The position numbers were made by a program, and so were the translations under genes. This document shows positions 18,977-28,100 of a stretch of DNA of 41,402 bases, in pieces; the first letter of the stretch is position 1, and each line of letters opens with the position of its first letter. Origin of the DNA: Methyloprofundus sp. (GTDB taxonomy: Bacteria; Pseudomonadota; Gammaproteobacteria; Methylococcales; Methylomonadaceae); the NCBI GenBank assembly GCA_014859465.1, contig JACUUF010000023.1, positions 1 through 41,402 of the forward strand, in the 5' to 3' direction. Under the pieces are notes generated by a model. That model ran no database searches. It saw only the letters and a program-made list of their open reading frames with translations, and was not told where the DNA came from.

Positions 18977-21808
18977 ATGACCATCGACTATAAAAGTACA
19001 CTAAATTTACCAAAAACGGCCTTTCCTATGAAAGGTAACTTGGCGCAGCGCGAACCTGAACGTTTAAAAAAATGGACAGAAGCCGATTTATACCAAAAGA
19101 TTCGTACTGAATTTGCCGGCAAGCCTCAGTTTATTTTGCATGATGGCCCGCCGTATGCGAATGGTGCGATCCATATTGGCCATGCGGTGAATAAAGTCCT
19201 AAAAGATATTATTCTTAAATCTAAAACCTTAGCCGGTTTTGATGCGCCATACGTTCCTGGCTGGGATTGTCACGGTTTGCCAATTGAGTTAATGGTCGAA
19301 AAGAAAGTCGGTAAAGCGGGCGGTAAGGTGTCGGCTGAAGTGTTTCGTAAAGCGTGTCGTGAGTACGCAACGAAACAAGTCAAAATGCAAAAAGATGAGT
19401 TTATTCGTCTGGGTGTTTTAGGGGATTGGAGTCACCCTTATCTCACTATGGATTATACGTTTGAGGCGAATATTATTCGTTCCTTGGGCAAAATAAATAC
19501 TAAAGGCCATTTAAGTAAAGGTTCTAAGCCAGTACATTGGTGTACAGATTGCGGTTCTGCTTTGGCTGAAGCGGAAGTCGAGTATGAAGATAAGCATTCG
19601 CCAGCAATTGATGTACGTTTTGCAGTTTTAGATGAAGAGCGCTTGTTTGCGAGTTGTGAGCGTATGCCTGAGCATAAAGGCGAAGGTCCTTTATCTGTGG
19701 TTATTTGGACAACAACACCGTGGACATTGCCGGCTAACCAAGGGGTAAGCTTAAACCCTAAATATGAATATGTGATTGTCCAATGTGAAAAAGACGGTCA
19801 AAAAGAGCGTTTAGTTTTAGTTAACCAGTTATGGGTCGATGCGACTGAACGCTATGGCATGGAAAATTGCCGTGTTTTAGCGCATTGCTTGGGGAGCGCT
19901 CTGGAAAATCAACTATTGATGCACCCTTTTTATCATCGCAAAGTGCCCATTATTTTAGGTGATCATGTGACGGCTGAGGCTGGAACAGGGGCTGTGCATA
20001 CTGCTCCAGGCCATGGTCAAGATGATTATGTTGTCGGTCACCGTTATGGTTTACCGATAGATAATCCGGTTGGCGATAATGGCGTATTTTTACCTAATAC
20101 TGAGTTATTTGCGGGCGAGCATGTTTTTTCGGCGAATGATCATGTGATCGACGTTTTAACGAGCAAACATAAGCTTTTACATCATGAGGCTTTATTCCAT
20201 AGCTATCCACATTGCTGGCGTCATAAAACGCCGATTATTTTTCGCGCCACACCGCAGTGGTTTATTTCTATGGAACAAGCTGAACTGCGCAACAAAGCAT
20301 TGGCAGAAATTAAAAAAGTGCAGTGGCTACCTGAATGGGGTCAAGCACGAATTGAAGGAATGATTGAAAATCGACCGGATTGGTGTATTTCTAGGCAACG
20401 CACTTGGGGCGTACCCATTCCTTTCTTTATCCATAAAGAAACCGGCGCATTACATCCAGAAACAGAGAAATTGGTTGAAGATATTGCTTTGCATGTCGAG
20501 CAAAAAGGCATTGAAGCTTGGTTTGCTCTGGATAAATCAGAGTGGTTAGGCGCTGAAGCTGAGCATTATGAAAAAATGCAAGATACCTTGGATGTTTGGT
20601 TTGATTCGGGGGTAACACATGAGGCAGTGTTAAACCAGCGCGAGCAATTAAGATTTCCGGCAGATTTATATTTAGAAGGCTCCGATCAACATCGCGGTTG
20701 GTTTCAATCCTCATTATTATCCTCAGTGGCAATGAATGGCGTTGCGCCTTATAAAACTGTGTTAACACATGGTTTTACCGTGGATGCTGAAGGCAAGAAA
20801 ATGTCTAAATCACGTGGTAATGTGGTTGCTCCGCAAACAGTGATGAATTCGTTAGGCGCTGATGTTTTGCGTCTGTGGGTTTCGGGTACCGATTACCGTG
20901 GTGAAATGACGGTTTCCGATGAAATTCTAACGCGTACTTCTGATGTGTATCGTCGTTTAAGAAATACTTCGCGCTTTTTATTATCTAATTTAGATGGGTT
21001 TGATCCTGCCCAGCACAGTGTTGATGCCAAAGATATGCTCGCTTTAGATCGTTGGATTGTAGCTCGTGCGTTTAGTTTGCAAGAAGAAGTTAAGCAAGCT
21101 TATGACCAATATCAATTTCATGTAATCAACCAAAAAGTGCATCATTTTTGTGCGATGGACTTAGGCGGTTTTTATTTGGATATTATTAAAGATCGTCAAT
21201 ATACGGCTAAAGCAGATGGCTTGGCGCGTCGTTCCGCACAAACAGCTATGTATCATGTGATGGAGGCGATGGTTCGCTGGTTAGCGCCGATCATCAGTTA
21301 TACGGCTGATGAGATTTGGCAATATATGCCGGGTGAGCGTAGCGAGTCGGTATTATTAGCAACCTGGTATCAAGGTTTGTTTGCTTTAGATGATGATGCG
21401 CTTATGTCTAATACCGATTGGGAGTGTGTGATGTCGGTACGCGAAGCCGTGAGTAAAGAGTTGGAGCGAATGCGTAAATCAGGCGTGATAGGCGCTTCGT
21501 TAAATGCAGAAGTTACTTTATATTGTGATACTGAATACGCGACTGTTTTGCATAAAATAGCGCAAGAGTTACATTTTGTCTTTATTACTTCACATGCTGT
21601 TGTTTTACCGATGCAAGAGGCGGGTAGTGATGCCGCAATAACTGAGCTAGAAGGGCTGAAAGTCAAAGTGTTTGCTTCAGAGCATGAGAAATGTGTGCGT
21701 TGCTGGCATTATAAAGAAGATATTGGGCGTCATGCTGAGCACCCAGAATTATGTGGTCGTTGCGTGGAAAACATTGCAGGTGAGGGTGAAGTTAGACAAT
21801 TTGCATAA
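18977..21808 (+). CDS. ileS: Isoleucyl-tRNA synthetase
   Basis: 943 aa class I aminoacyl-tRNA synthetase. It charges tRNA-Ile with isoleucine and edits misactivated valine. The HIGH motif is in [16 protein letters not shown] (about 58-73), KMSKS in [11 protein letters not shown] (about 604-614), the editing (CP1) domain lies between them ([12 protein letters not shown] near 246-257), and a C-terminal zinc finger has CVRCWHY ... CGRC. Full length and intact, bacterial type. It is translated from ATG 6 nt after ribF. A REP-like repeat separates it from lspA. Confidence 0.98.
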   Translation: MTIDYKSTLNLPKTAFPMKGNLAQREPERLKKWTEADLYQKIRTEFAGKPQFILHDGPPYANGAIHIGHAVNKVLKDIILKSKTLAGFDAPYVPGWDCHGLPIELMVEKKVGKAGGKVSAEVFRKACREYATKQVKMQKDEFIRLGVLGDWSHPYLTMDYTFEANIIRSLGKINTKGHLSKGSKPVHWCTDCGSALAEAEVEYEDKHSPAIDVRFAVLDEERLFASCERMPEHKGEGPLSVVIWTTTPWTLPANQGVSLNPKYEYVIVQCEKDGQKERLVLVNQLWVDATERYGMENCRVLAHCLGSALENQLLMHPFYHRKVPIILGDHVTAEAGTGAVHTAPGHGQDDYVVGHRYGLPIDNPVGDNGVFLPNTELFAGEHVFSANDHVIDVLTSKHKLLHHEALFHSYPHCWRHKTPIIFRATPQWFISMEQAELRNKALAEIKKVQWLPEWGQARIEGMIENRPDWCISRQRTWGVPIPFFIHKETGALHPETEKLVEDIALHVEQKGIEAWFALDKSEWLGAEAEHYEKMQDTLDVWFDSGVTHEAVLNQREQLRFPADLYLEGSDQHRGWFQSSLLSSVAMNGVAPYKTVLTHGFTVDAEGKKMSKSRGNVVAPQTVMNSLGADVLRLWVSGTDYRGEMTVSDEILTRTSDVYRRLRNTSRFLLSNLDGFDPAQHSVDAKDMLALDRWIVARAFSLQEEVKQAYDQYQFHVINQKVHHFCAMDLGGFYLDIIKDRQYTAKADGLARRSAQTAMYHVMEAMVRWLAPIISYTADEIWQYMPGERSESVLLATWYQGLFALDDDALMSNTDWECVMSVREAVSKELERMRKSGVIGASLNAEVTLYCDTEYATVLHKIAQELHFVFITSHAVVLPMQEAGSDAAITELEGLKVKVFASEHEKCVRCWHYKEDIGRHAEHPELCGRCVENIAGEGEVRQFA

Positions 21809-21822
21809 TAAAATATAGCGTG

Positions 21823-21879
21823 CTTTTGTGGAAGTGGTTTTAGTCGCGATTGATCAAGGCTAAAGTCACTCCCACAAGT
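21823..21879. repeat. REPIN-like inverted repeat
   Basis: Two imperfect copies of a roughly 22-nt unit of the type GTGGGAGTGACTTTAGTCGCGA stand in opposite directions (left arm 21823-21848, right arm 21858-21879) around a short TGATCA-containing centre. That is the layout of a REP doublet (REPIN). It lies between ileS and lspA, and the strong RNA hairpin may dampen read-through. Confidence 0.65.
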
Positions 21880-21920
21880 TTATCAAGGTTTTAGTGCGTA
21901 TTTCTTAAGAGTCAATATTT

Positions 21921-22385
21921 ATGATGAAATGGCTATGGCTATCAGGGTTAGTCTTAATACTCGATCAGATCAGTAAAATATGGATTGATACTAGCATGAG
22001 CTTATATCAATCTATTCCGATGTTTCCTGGCTTTAGTATGACTTATGCGCATAATTATGGTGCGGCATTTAGTTTTTTAAGTGATGCAGGTGGTTGGCAG
22101 CGTTGGTTTTTTGCTGCCCTCGCTACAGGAATAAGTATAGGGCTGGTGATTTATTTAAAAAACCTTAAAAAAGATGAAACCTTACTGGCTATTGCTTTGA
22201 GTTTGATTCTCGGTGGTGCGCTAGGCAATTTAATTGATCGCGTTATCTATGGTTATGTGATCGATTTTTTTGATGTTTATTATCAGAGCTATCATTGGCC
22301 TGTTTTTAATATTGCTGATTGCGCGATTACTGTCGGTGTAGTTTTTATGGTGTATGAATCTTTTGTAAAAGAGAAGCATGAGTGA
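21921..22385 (+). CDS. lspA: Lipoprotein signal peptidase (signal peptidase II)
   Basis: 154 aa inner-membrane aspartyl protease with four TM helices. It cleaves signal peptides of diacylglyceryl-modified prolipoproteins; several lipoproteins in this window would be its substrates. Conserved motifs: LDQISKIWID near 14-23, the NYGAAFSFLSDAGGWQRWFF stretch near 45-64, GGALGNLIDR near 93-102 and FNIADCAITVG near 129-139. The two catalytic aspartates lie in NLIDR and NIADC. It ends the ribF-ileS-lspA group. Confidence 0.97.
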   Translation: MMKWLWLSGLVLILDQISKIWIDTSMSLYQSIPMFPGFSMTYAHNYGAAFSFLSDAGGWQRWFFAALATGISIGLVIYLKNLKKDETLLAIALSLILGGALGNLIDRVIYGYVIDFFDVYYQSYHWPVFNIADCAITVGVVFMVYESFVKEKHE

Positions 22386-22500
22386 GTTATGTGATGTATT
22401 TAGACTTTGATTTTAAAAATTACTTGAATAGTTCACAGATTTAGTTTGCTAGCCCACTTATCCTCAATATAAACATAAACATCACAAAAGGAATATGATA

Positions 22501-22686
22501 ATGCCTGATTTAGCCCAACAACGTATTAGATTTATTGCCGAATTGCATGAGGTCTTTTTGGTAAACAAGGGCTTTGGTGCCTTTGCTTATGTCTCGATTA
22601 ATGATGTATTAGCATTATTTGATCTCTATTTAGCTTCGGGTGAGCCTGCGAAGCACATCATTAATCGTTATGTGCACTCTATTTAA
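22501..22686 (+). CDS. Very small protein, unknown function
   Basis: 61 aa from the ATG at 22501; an ATG at 22495 also exists, but the AAGGA at 22488-22492 is at good distance (8 nt) only from 22501. The sequence is balanced, soluble-looking and partly helical (AQQRIRFIAELHEVFLV, then INDVLALFDLYLASGEPAKHIINRYV). A perfect terminator hairpin follows. A good ribosome site, sensible composition and a terminator make it likely a real gene. I recognise no family. Confidence 0.6.
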   Translation: MPDLAQQRIRFIAELHEVFLVNKGFGAFAYVSINDVLALFDLYLASGEPAKHIINRYVHSI

Positions 22687-22731
22687 TAGTCTGCATCGAC
22701 TGATTGGTGAAAATGGCTCGGTGTTTTATTG

Positions 22732-22766
22732 ACAGGGAAAACTTAAGCCAAGTTTTCCCTGTATTG
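22732..22766 (+). terminator. Rho-independent terminator
   Basis: ACAGGGAAAACTT (22732-22744) pairs perfectly with AAGTTTTCCCTGT (22750-22762) across a 5-nt loop. The T run is weak. It closes the lspA / small-protein region before the chemoreceptor. Confidence 0.75.
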
Positions 22767-22912
22767 TTATAAATATTAGTTTAGCGCTAAATACCCCTCG
22801 CTGTGCATATTCATGCAGATATCCCCCCGCTCTTAATCGCTCTTTTATCCATGTTTTTATCGTGATAAATAGACTTTGTAAGTTATGATTCACTTGCGCA
22901 TACTCAGTTTAT

Positions 22913-22938
22913 TAAACTTTATCGTGTATTACCGATAT
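22913..22938 (+). promoter_or_regulatory. Candidate sigma-28 (FliA) promoter of the chemoreceptor
   Basis: TAAACTTT (22913-22920), a 10-nt spacer and ACCGATAT (22931-22938) closely resemble the sigma-28 consensus TAAAGTTT-N11-GCCGATAA, with the spacer one nt short. It lies 33 nt before the ATG of a chemoreceptor, a typical FliA-regulated class of gene. Confidence 0.6.
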
Positions 22939-22971
22939 ATTAATTACCTACTCTAAAATTTGATTAAATTG

Positions 22972-24579
22972 ATGAATAAACAATCTTCCTTACAAACTAA
23001 AGTTCTTTTCAGTATTGCGCTGGTATTTCTAGGTATTATTTTGTTTAGCACTTGGTATACAGCGCAAAATCAAAAGCAAATGATTCTGGACTTGGCAACT
23101 GAAAAATCAAAAGATATAGCGAGAACTTATTTTGATGGTTTAAATACGATGATGCTAACCGCAACAATGCATCAAAGTTCAGTGTTAAAAGAGAAAACTT
23201 TAGCGCATGATGGTGTTTTGGATATTCGCTCTCTTCGAGGTGAGGGAGTAACGCAATTTTTTGGTGCAGGAAGTGATGAGCAGAAAATTATTGATCAATT
23301 AGATCAACGAGCTATCTCAGGTGAAGAAATTATCGTGCATGCAAACACGAGTAAGGGGCGAGAGGTTACCGTTATCGAGCCAATTAAAGCCAGTGCAGAT
23401 TTTAGAGGAACAAATTGTTTGAGTTGTCATCCGGTATCCGAAGGGGAGGTCTTGGGAGCAATACGAGTTACTTATTCATTGGCGAGCTTAGACGCAAAAA
23501 TTGATAATGATTTAATGGTTACCTTAGGCATTAATACGGTGTTGTTTTTATTGGGTATGGGACTTATCTTTACTTTAATGAAAAAAATTGTTGTTCAGCC
23601 ATTAACTGCCATTCGTGACACAATGACAAAAGTTGAGAAAAACAGTGACTTAAGTTTACGCCTGGAAGTGCGCGGTAATGATGAAATAGCACAACTTAGT
23701 AGCACATTTAATAATATGCTGGAGAAATTTTCAGCTAGCTTGACTCATGTTGCTCATGCTAATGCGCAACTAAGCGTAGCAACGACTAAAATTTCAGAAG
23801 TAGCTAAACAAACTACCAGCGCAGCAGTACAGCAAAATAAAGAAACAGCGGCAGTCAGCTCGGCAATTCAAGCGTTGGAGCAGTCTGTCCAAGATGTCTA
23901 TCTTGGTGCAAAGACAGCAGCAGAAGCATCAGTGATAGCGGACCAAGCCGCTTCAAATGGGGCGGCAACGACAAAAAATGCAATTGATGGTATTTTTGAG
24001 TTAGTCACTGAAATTGAGCGCGCCGCTGAGGTAATTAAGCGTTTAGATGACAAGAGTAATGGTGTAAGTTCTGTTTTAGATGTCATTAAAGGGATTGCAG
24101 AACAAACTAATTTACTGGCATTAAACGCAGCGATTGAAGCTGCGCGTGCTGGCGAGCAAGGTCGAGGCTTTGCTGTGGTAGCCGATGAAGTGCGTACGCT
24201 TGCTACTCGCTCTCATCAAGCAACAGAAGAAATTGAACGTATCGTAGAGCAACTACAACATGAAGCAAAAGATGCTGTGTCGGTGATGCAAAGTGCCAAA
24301 GACAGCGCAGAACATCGACGTGAGCAAGTTAAAAGTGCCGATGAAGGATTGGTTTTAATTGCTGATCGAGTAACGCATATACGTGAACTGAATAAAAATA
24401 TGCAGCAATCAGCCGACAATCAAAGCGGTGTGGCGCAACGCGTTAGCCAAAATATCCAGACCATTAGTCAGCTTGCAGATAGAACCACTCAGGATGCAGA
24501 ACAAACCAATATTGCTAGTAGTGATTTGGTGCGTTTAGCGAAAGAATTAACTGATTTAGTTAACCAGTTTAAACTATAA
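22972..24579 (+). CDS. Methyl-accepting chemotaxis protein with CxxCH haem motif
   Basis: About 535 aa inner-membrane receptor. A TM helix near 8-28, a periplasmic domain of about 150 residues, a second TM near 180-200, a HAMP domain, then a long signalling helix hairpin with the hairpin-tip motif [38 protein letters not shown]. The periplasmic domain contains NCLSCH (CxxCH at about 149-153), a c-type haem attachment site, in a Tll0287/DUF3365-like context ([25 protein letters not shown]). It may sense redox state, oxygen or NO through haem; this is inference. No CheR-binding pentapeptide is seen at the C-terminus. ATG at 22972 is preferred to the TTG at 22960. Confidence 0.92.
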   Translation: MNKQSSLQTKVLFSIALVFLGIILFSTWYTAQNQKQMILDLATEKSKDIARTYFDGLNTMMLTATMHQSSVLKEKTLAHDGVLDIRSLRGEGVTQFFGAGSDEQKIIDQLDQRAISGEEIIVHANTSKGREVTVIEPIKASADFRGTNCLSCHPVSEGEVLGAIRVTYSLASLDAKIDNDLMVTLGINTVLFLLGMGLIFTLMKKIVVQPLTAIRDTMTKVEKNSDLSLRLEVRGNDEIAQLSSTFNNMLEKFSASLTHVAHANAQLSVATTKISEVAKQTTSAAVQQNKETAAVSSAIQALEQSVQDVYLGAKTAAEASVIADQAASNGAATTKNAIDGIFELVTEIERAAEVIKRLDDKSNGVSSVLDVIKGIAEQTNLLALNAAIEAARAGEQGRGFAVVADEVRTLATRSHQATEEIERIVEQLQHEAKDAVSVMQSAKDSAEHRREQVKSADEGLVLIADRVTHIRELNKNMQQSADNQSGVAQRVSQNIQTISQLADRTTQDAEQTNIASSDLVRLAKELTDLVNQFKL

Positions 24580-24591
24580 AGATATTTAGCC

Positions 24592-24621
24592 GACTCACAG
24601 TCCATTAAAAGGTTGTGAGTC
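24592..24621. terminator. Hairpin between convergent genes
   Basis: GACTCACA (24592-24599) pairs with TGTGAGTC (24614-24621). It lies between the 3' ends of the chemoreceptor and bfr and probably ends both transcripts. Confidence 0.65.
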
Positions 24622-24631
24622 AGCTGATTGA

Positions 24632-25096
24632 TTACATTTGCGCTTGTAGGTAATTTTCAATACCCACTTTTTCTATCAATTCCAGTTGAGTTTCTAGCCA
24701 GTCTACGTGATCTTCTTCACTTTCTAATATATGCGTAAATAGATCGCGCGAAACGAAATCTTTGACGCTTTCGCAATATTCAATCGCTTCGCGTAGCAGT
24801 GGAATAGCAATTAACTCGAGTTGCAAATCACAGCTGAGCATTTCCTTTGGCTTTTCCCCAATAAGAATCTTGCCAATGTTTTGTAAATTGGGCAGGCCTT
24901 CAAGAAATAAAATACGCTCAATTAATAAATCAGCATGCTTCATTTCATCAATAGACTCGTGATATTCTTTTTCATTGAGCTTAGTAAATCCCCAGTTTTT
25001 ATACATTCGAGCATGTAAAAAATACTGATTAATCGCAGTTAACTCGTTTTCTAATGCTTGATTTAGATATTGGATGACTTTGCTATCGCCTTTCAT
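24632..25096 (-). CDS. bfr: Bacterioferritin
   Basis: 154 aa. It forms a 24-subunit haem-containing cage that oxidises ferrous iron and stores it as mineral. All ferroxidase ligands are at standard positions: Glu18, Glu51, His54, Glu94, Glu127 and His130. Met52, which binds the inter-subunit haem, is also present (EMKH at 51-54), so this is a true bacterioferritin rather than a plain ferritin. It follows bfd after 26 nt on the same strand; both are probably expressed from the Fur-box promoter upstream of bfd. Confidence 0.97.
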   Translation of the reverse strand: MKGDSKVIQYLNQALENELTAINQYFLHARMYKNWGFTKLNEKEYHESIDEMKHADLLIERILFLEGLPNLQNIGKILIGEKPKEMLSCDLQLELIAIPLLREAIEYCESVKDFVSRDLFTHILESEEDHVDWLETQLELIEKVGIENYLQAQM

Positions 25097-25122
25097 AATA
25101 GAATCCAGAGAGGGTTGTAAAG

Positions 25123-25314
25123 CTAAATGATAGCTTGGATTGCACCCGTTGGCACGTTGTTTTTGTTGACTAACTCACGAACATGGCGATTGCATTTACC
25201 GCAATCTGAGCCTATACCAAGGCATTGATGTAAAGCTTTACGCGTATTGATGCCATCATTAATGGCTGTTTGAATTTGTGAGTCGGTGACAGCTTTGCAA
25301 ATACAGATATACAT
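25123..25314 (-). CDS. bfd: Bacterioferritin-associated ferredoxin
   Basis: 63 aa. Bfd carries a [2Fe-2S] cluster and reduces bacterioferritin so that stored iron is released. The motif [18 protein letters not shown] gives the first two ligands (Cys4, Cys6) and SDCGKC the other two. The ATG at 25314 (MYICIC) has a GAGG ribosome site 6 nt upstream. An open frame extends 13 codons further, but it would run through the Fur box and is rejected. It is the first gene of the bfd-bfr pair. Confidence 0.93.
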   Translation of the reverse strand: MYICICKAVTDSQIQTAINDGINTRKALHQCLGIGSDCGKCNRHVRELVNKNNVPTGAIQAII

Positions 25315-25339
25315 ACGAGCCTCTTTTTTTGTTATATAT

Positions 25340-25358
25340 GCTAATGATAACAATTCTT
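25340..25358 (-). promoter_or_regulatory. Fur box upstream of bfd-bfr
   Basis: GCTAATGATAACAATTCTT matches the 19-bp Fur consensus GATAATGATAATCATTATC at 14 of 19 positions. It lies 25 nt before the bfd start, overlapping where a promoter must be. Iron-repressed bfd expression is the natural reading. Confidence 0.7.
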
Positions 25359-25401
25359 ATTTGTATGTAAAGTGTTTTTTACAGCTACCTAGCCATAAAC
25401 G

Positions 25402-25421
25402 TTTGCTCGAACTACGAGTCG
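25402..25421. repeat. Short GC-rich hairpin
   Basis: GCTCGAACTACGAGTCGAGC folds into a hairpin with GCTCGA/TCGAGC arms. It is in the gap between bfd and the barrel gene and may be a terminator or repeat relic. Confidence 0.35.
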
Positions 25422-25466
25422 AGCGCATGGCTTGAAGTTCTGGGACTTGTTAACGTATAAGTTTAC

Positions 25467-27026
25467 TTAAAAACTGAAGCGTACTGAGCCATAAACATTG
25501 TTATTTTTCTCAAACTGACCAAAGAAGGAGCTTTGATTTTTACCAACAAAGAAATTACCGCCTGCGGTAACAGTCCAAAAGTCATTTACTTTATAGCTGA
25601 CATCCGGCCTAAAGTAAGCATCAACATCAGAAGGTGAGAAGAAAGTGAATAATGACCAAGTCACATTTTGTTGATGAGTCATTAGGCTCAGGCGATTAGT
25701 TAATAAGTGCCTAACTTCATCTCGGGTTGCTGGCGCGGCTATTTGTTCTTGGCTAGCGGCATAGTGGTGATAGTCTTGCATCCATTCAATATAATATTGC
25801 ATGCCGATAGAGAAATTTTTGACTATTTCTTGCTCGTAACCGATTAAAAAACGGGCTTCACTATTTGGCACAAAGGGGTTGTTGCTACTGTTTTTTTCAT
25901 AGGAATCATAATAGCCTGCTTCGATATTGGCGATCCCTTGCCAAAAAGGTCGACGTATACTGACGCCTAATGAGCGCATTTTGGGATAATAGGCTTGGCC
26001 TGAATTGGTCTGGGTAGTTGGTGGTATAAAACCCATGGGGCTTTTCCAAAAGCCGTGATAAGCATATAACGCTAGCTCATTAACACCGATATTTTTATAC
26101 AAACGTAAGGCGAATTCACCAGCAGAAGGAGTTTTCGGATCAATTATTGCGTTTTGGCCTGCTAAAGAGCCTGTCATTGGATTATGGTAAGAAAGTTTTG
26201 CTCCAGTAATACCGCGATCTGCATCAAACCAAGGCGTATAGATAAAATCTAAATTGACGTAGTCGGTGAAAAAAGAGGTTTTTAGTGCATCAGAAGGCGC
26301 TTTTAAATACTCTAAATCTCGACCTATAAAAAAAGCCTGCCAATCTTTAGGAAATAAGTCATTAATAAAGATTAAATCCGCCGTTCCCCAAGTCAATATC
26401 TGGCGCCCAACTTTGATATCCATAAAAGATAACGGACTAAACGTAATGTTGGCTTCTCTTAAGTCAATCCAGCCTTTGCCGGTATTTAAATTAATATCAT
26501 AAGTATCAACAACCGCATCATAAAGAAAATCATTGACTAACTTTAATGAAAAAGGTCCGATTTCTTTTTGTAGGTCAAGGTGTAGACGTACTTCCCCTAA
26601 AGACATTTGGTCTTCATAAGGATCATTTTGTGTGCGTATGCCACCACGCGCATCTAGGAAGCCGCTAACATTGATAAAAGGCTCGCTCTTATCAAATAGA
26701 TTGAATGATTCTGAGGTCGGCTCTGTGTTTTTCGCTGGTTCTATGCCTGTGGGTAACGTGGGGGATTGCCCCAAGCCTGAGGGTAAACTTGGTGTCAGGC
26801 CGTTAGGTAATGACGGTGCTGTGTTTAAGCCGGGCGGGAGAGCCGGCGTGTTTGATTTTGGGCTGGCAAGTCCAGCAGGCAAGCTAGGGGAAGAGCTCAA
26901 GCCTGCTGGTAGTGTGGGCGTATTTGTTGCAGGTGCGCGCTCAGAGGGTAGCGGTGGTGGTGCTGCTTGAGCTATTGCGCTGCATGAAATAACCGCGATG
27001 CTAAGTGATAAGGAAGATAAACGCAT
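25467..27026 (-). CDS. Outer-membrane beta-barrel protein (DUF1302-like) with LPxGL repeats
   Basis: 519 aa with a signal peptide (about 1-21, cleaved near AQA-AP). Residues about 38-100 are Pro/Gly/Ser-rich with six LPxG(L/I) units (LPAGL twice, LPPGL, LPNGL, LPSGL, LPTGI). From about 115 on, the alternating pattern of a beta barrel follows, opening with NVSGFLDARGGIRTQNDPYEDQ and ending in GSVRFSF with a terminal Phe, the usual outer-membrane signal. The stretch WIDLREANITFSPLSFMDIKVGRQILTWGTADLIFINDLF resembles DUF1302-type proteins. With the LolA-like and MMPL genes downstream of each other on the same strand, it may form the outer-membrane part of an export route. Confidence 0.8.
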   Translation of the reverse strand: MRLSSLSLSIAVISCSAIAQAAPPPLPSERAPATNTPTLPAGLSSSPSLPAGLASPKSNTPALPPGLNTAPSLPNGLTPSLPSGLGQSPTLPTGIEPAKNTEPTSESFNLFDKSEPFINVSGFLDARGGIRTQNDPYEDQMSLGEVRLHLDLQKEIGPFSLKLVNDFLYDAVVDTYDINLNTGKGWIDLREANITFSPLSFMDIKVGRQILTWGTADLIFINDLFPKDWQAFFIGRDLEYLKAPSDALKTSFFTDYVNLDFIYTPWFDADRGITGAKLSYHNPMTGSLAGQNAIIDPKTPSAGEFALRLYKNIGVNELALYAYHGFWKSPMGFIPPTTQTNSGQAYYPKMRSLGVSIRRPFWQGIANIEAGYYDSYEKNSSNNPFVPNSEARFLIGYEQEIVKNFSIGMQYYIEWMQDYHHYAASQEQIAAPATRDEVRHLLTNRLSLMTHQQNVTWSLFTFFSPSDVDAYFRPDVSYKVNDFWTVTAGGNFFVGKNQSSFFGQFEKNNNVYGSVRFSF

Positions 27027-27100
27027 GATTGTTATGTTTTATGTGAAAAGGCTTATTTTCGATATGACGGTTAAATTAAGGATATCTGTGTCTGAGATGA

Positions 27101-27122
27101 GCTTTTAGCCGCGACTAAAAGC
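27101..27122. repeat. REP-like palindrome
   Basis: GCTTTTAG (27101-27108) and CTAAAAGC (27115-27122) form a perfect 8-bp stem round CCGCGA. The TTTAG...CGCGA core is shared with the repeats after ileS and after the CheZ-like gene. It sits between the LolA-like and barrel genes. Confidence 0.6.
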
Positions 27123-27142
27123 CCTTTATACAGAATTTAAAG

Positions 27143-27958
27143 CTAACGCAAATACTTTCTAGGGGGCTTTCTTAAATAACGCTCACTAAAAATATCATCA
27201 GGTAAGCCAATATCGTACTCTACGGTGCTATATTCCATGACCGTATTACCCCCAGTTTGCAGGTTTTTTGCTTCTGATTTGGTGATCGTTGGATGACCGT
27301 TAATCGTCTCGACGGCTAAGGCGGTATAGGTTTTATATTTCTCACCTTGTTTATCGTAGTATTCGGTTGAAATCGGCAAGAAGCTACTTTTGTGAATATA
27401 CATAATATATTTGGAAAATTCGACGTCAGCAGGCGAAACTGGCGTATTTTCAACAATATAATAATTATCATCGGTACCAATTAATTCGTGTTTGTCTGCG
27501 TTCAAGCTGCGCCCTGAAACATCTTCGTAAAGAAAATCAGAGCCAACAAAGCTGGTGCGCTTATCAGAAGCGGCAATACGTTTAACTAAATCTAAGGCGG
27601 GTAAATATAGCCAACGATCATCATCAGCCGTGATTTTTTTTAACACCATAAACACCATATTGTTTACATCCGCAGGACGGTTAAAGTAAACATACATTTT
27701 TTGCTCACCTTCATAAGTGCGCTTAGCGACATCGTCAGACGTCGGTACATCTTTACGTAAAATAATAAATTCACGTTCGCGCGTGCGATTTTGTGCATCG
27801 CTGATAGTCATTTTGACTTTGGCTCTACCATCTTGACCTTGATAATAGCTGGTGTAGTTGGTGTGATGAATAATATCTTCAATATTCGGCGTTTCTGCAA
27901 AAGCAATAGTACATGCAAGGGCTGTGCTAATGCTTAAAAAAAGTTGTTTAAATATCAT
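27143..27958 (-). CDS. Outer membrane lipoprotein-sorting (LolA-like) protein
   Basis: 271 aa with a signal peptide (1-21, AFA-ET), so periplasmic. The body matches the LolA-like family found next to MMPL transporters: GRAKVKMTISDAQNRTREREFIILRK (about 43-68), MYVYFNRPADVNNMVFMVLKK (about 88-108), then DDRWLYLPALDLVKRIAASDKRTSFVGSDFLYEDVSGR (about 112-149). This fold binds lipids or lipoprotein acyl chains. It lies between the MMPL transporter upstream and the barrel downstream, as expected for a periplasmic carrier in a lipid or lipoprotein export route. Cargo unknown. Confidence 0.85.
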   Translation of the reverse strand: MIFKQLFLSISTALACTIAFAETPNIEDIIHHTNYTSYYQGQDGRAKVKMTISDAQNRTREREFIILRKDVPTSDDVAKRTYEGEQKMYVYFNRPADVNNMVFMVLKKITADDDRWLYLPALDLVKRIAASDKRTSFVGSDFLYEDVSGRSLNADKHELIGTDDNYYIVENTPVSPADVEFSKYIMYIHKSSFLPISTEYYDKQGEKYKTYTALAVETINGHPTITKSEAKNLQTGGNTVMEYSTVEYDIGLPDDIFSERYLRKPPRKYLR

Positions 27959-28008
27959 AGGTATCTCCTGAGTTAATTCTCAAATCTTAAACTAAAATAG
28001 TAGGTCAC

Positions 28009-28082
28009 TCTGTAGTGCGGACTAAAGTCCGCTAATGCAGAGCTTATGCTAAAGAGCGGACTCATACCCGCCCTACAAACAA
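28009..28082. repeat. REPIN-like inverted repeat doublet
   Basis: TGTAGTGCGGACTAAAGTCC begins one unit (about 28010-28033) that holds a perfect GCGGACT-AA-AGTCCGC palindrome. A second, inverted unit (about 28054-28079) reads GCGGACTCATACCCGCCCTA. Opposite orientation around about 20 nt is the REPIN layout. It lies between the MMPL and LolA-like genes. Confidence 0.7.
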
Positions 28083-28100
28083 GAAATTAATACAGCGTTT

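Noticed and set aside
20427-20768. 113-codon frame inside ileS, minus strand
   Set aside because: Shadow of ileS: lies fully within a gene with intact family motifs and has no features of its own.
26632-26970. 112-codon frame opposite the LPxGL repeats
   Set aside because: Gly-rich repetition is merely the reverse-strand image of the Pro/Gly repeats of the barrel gene.
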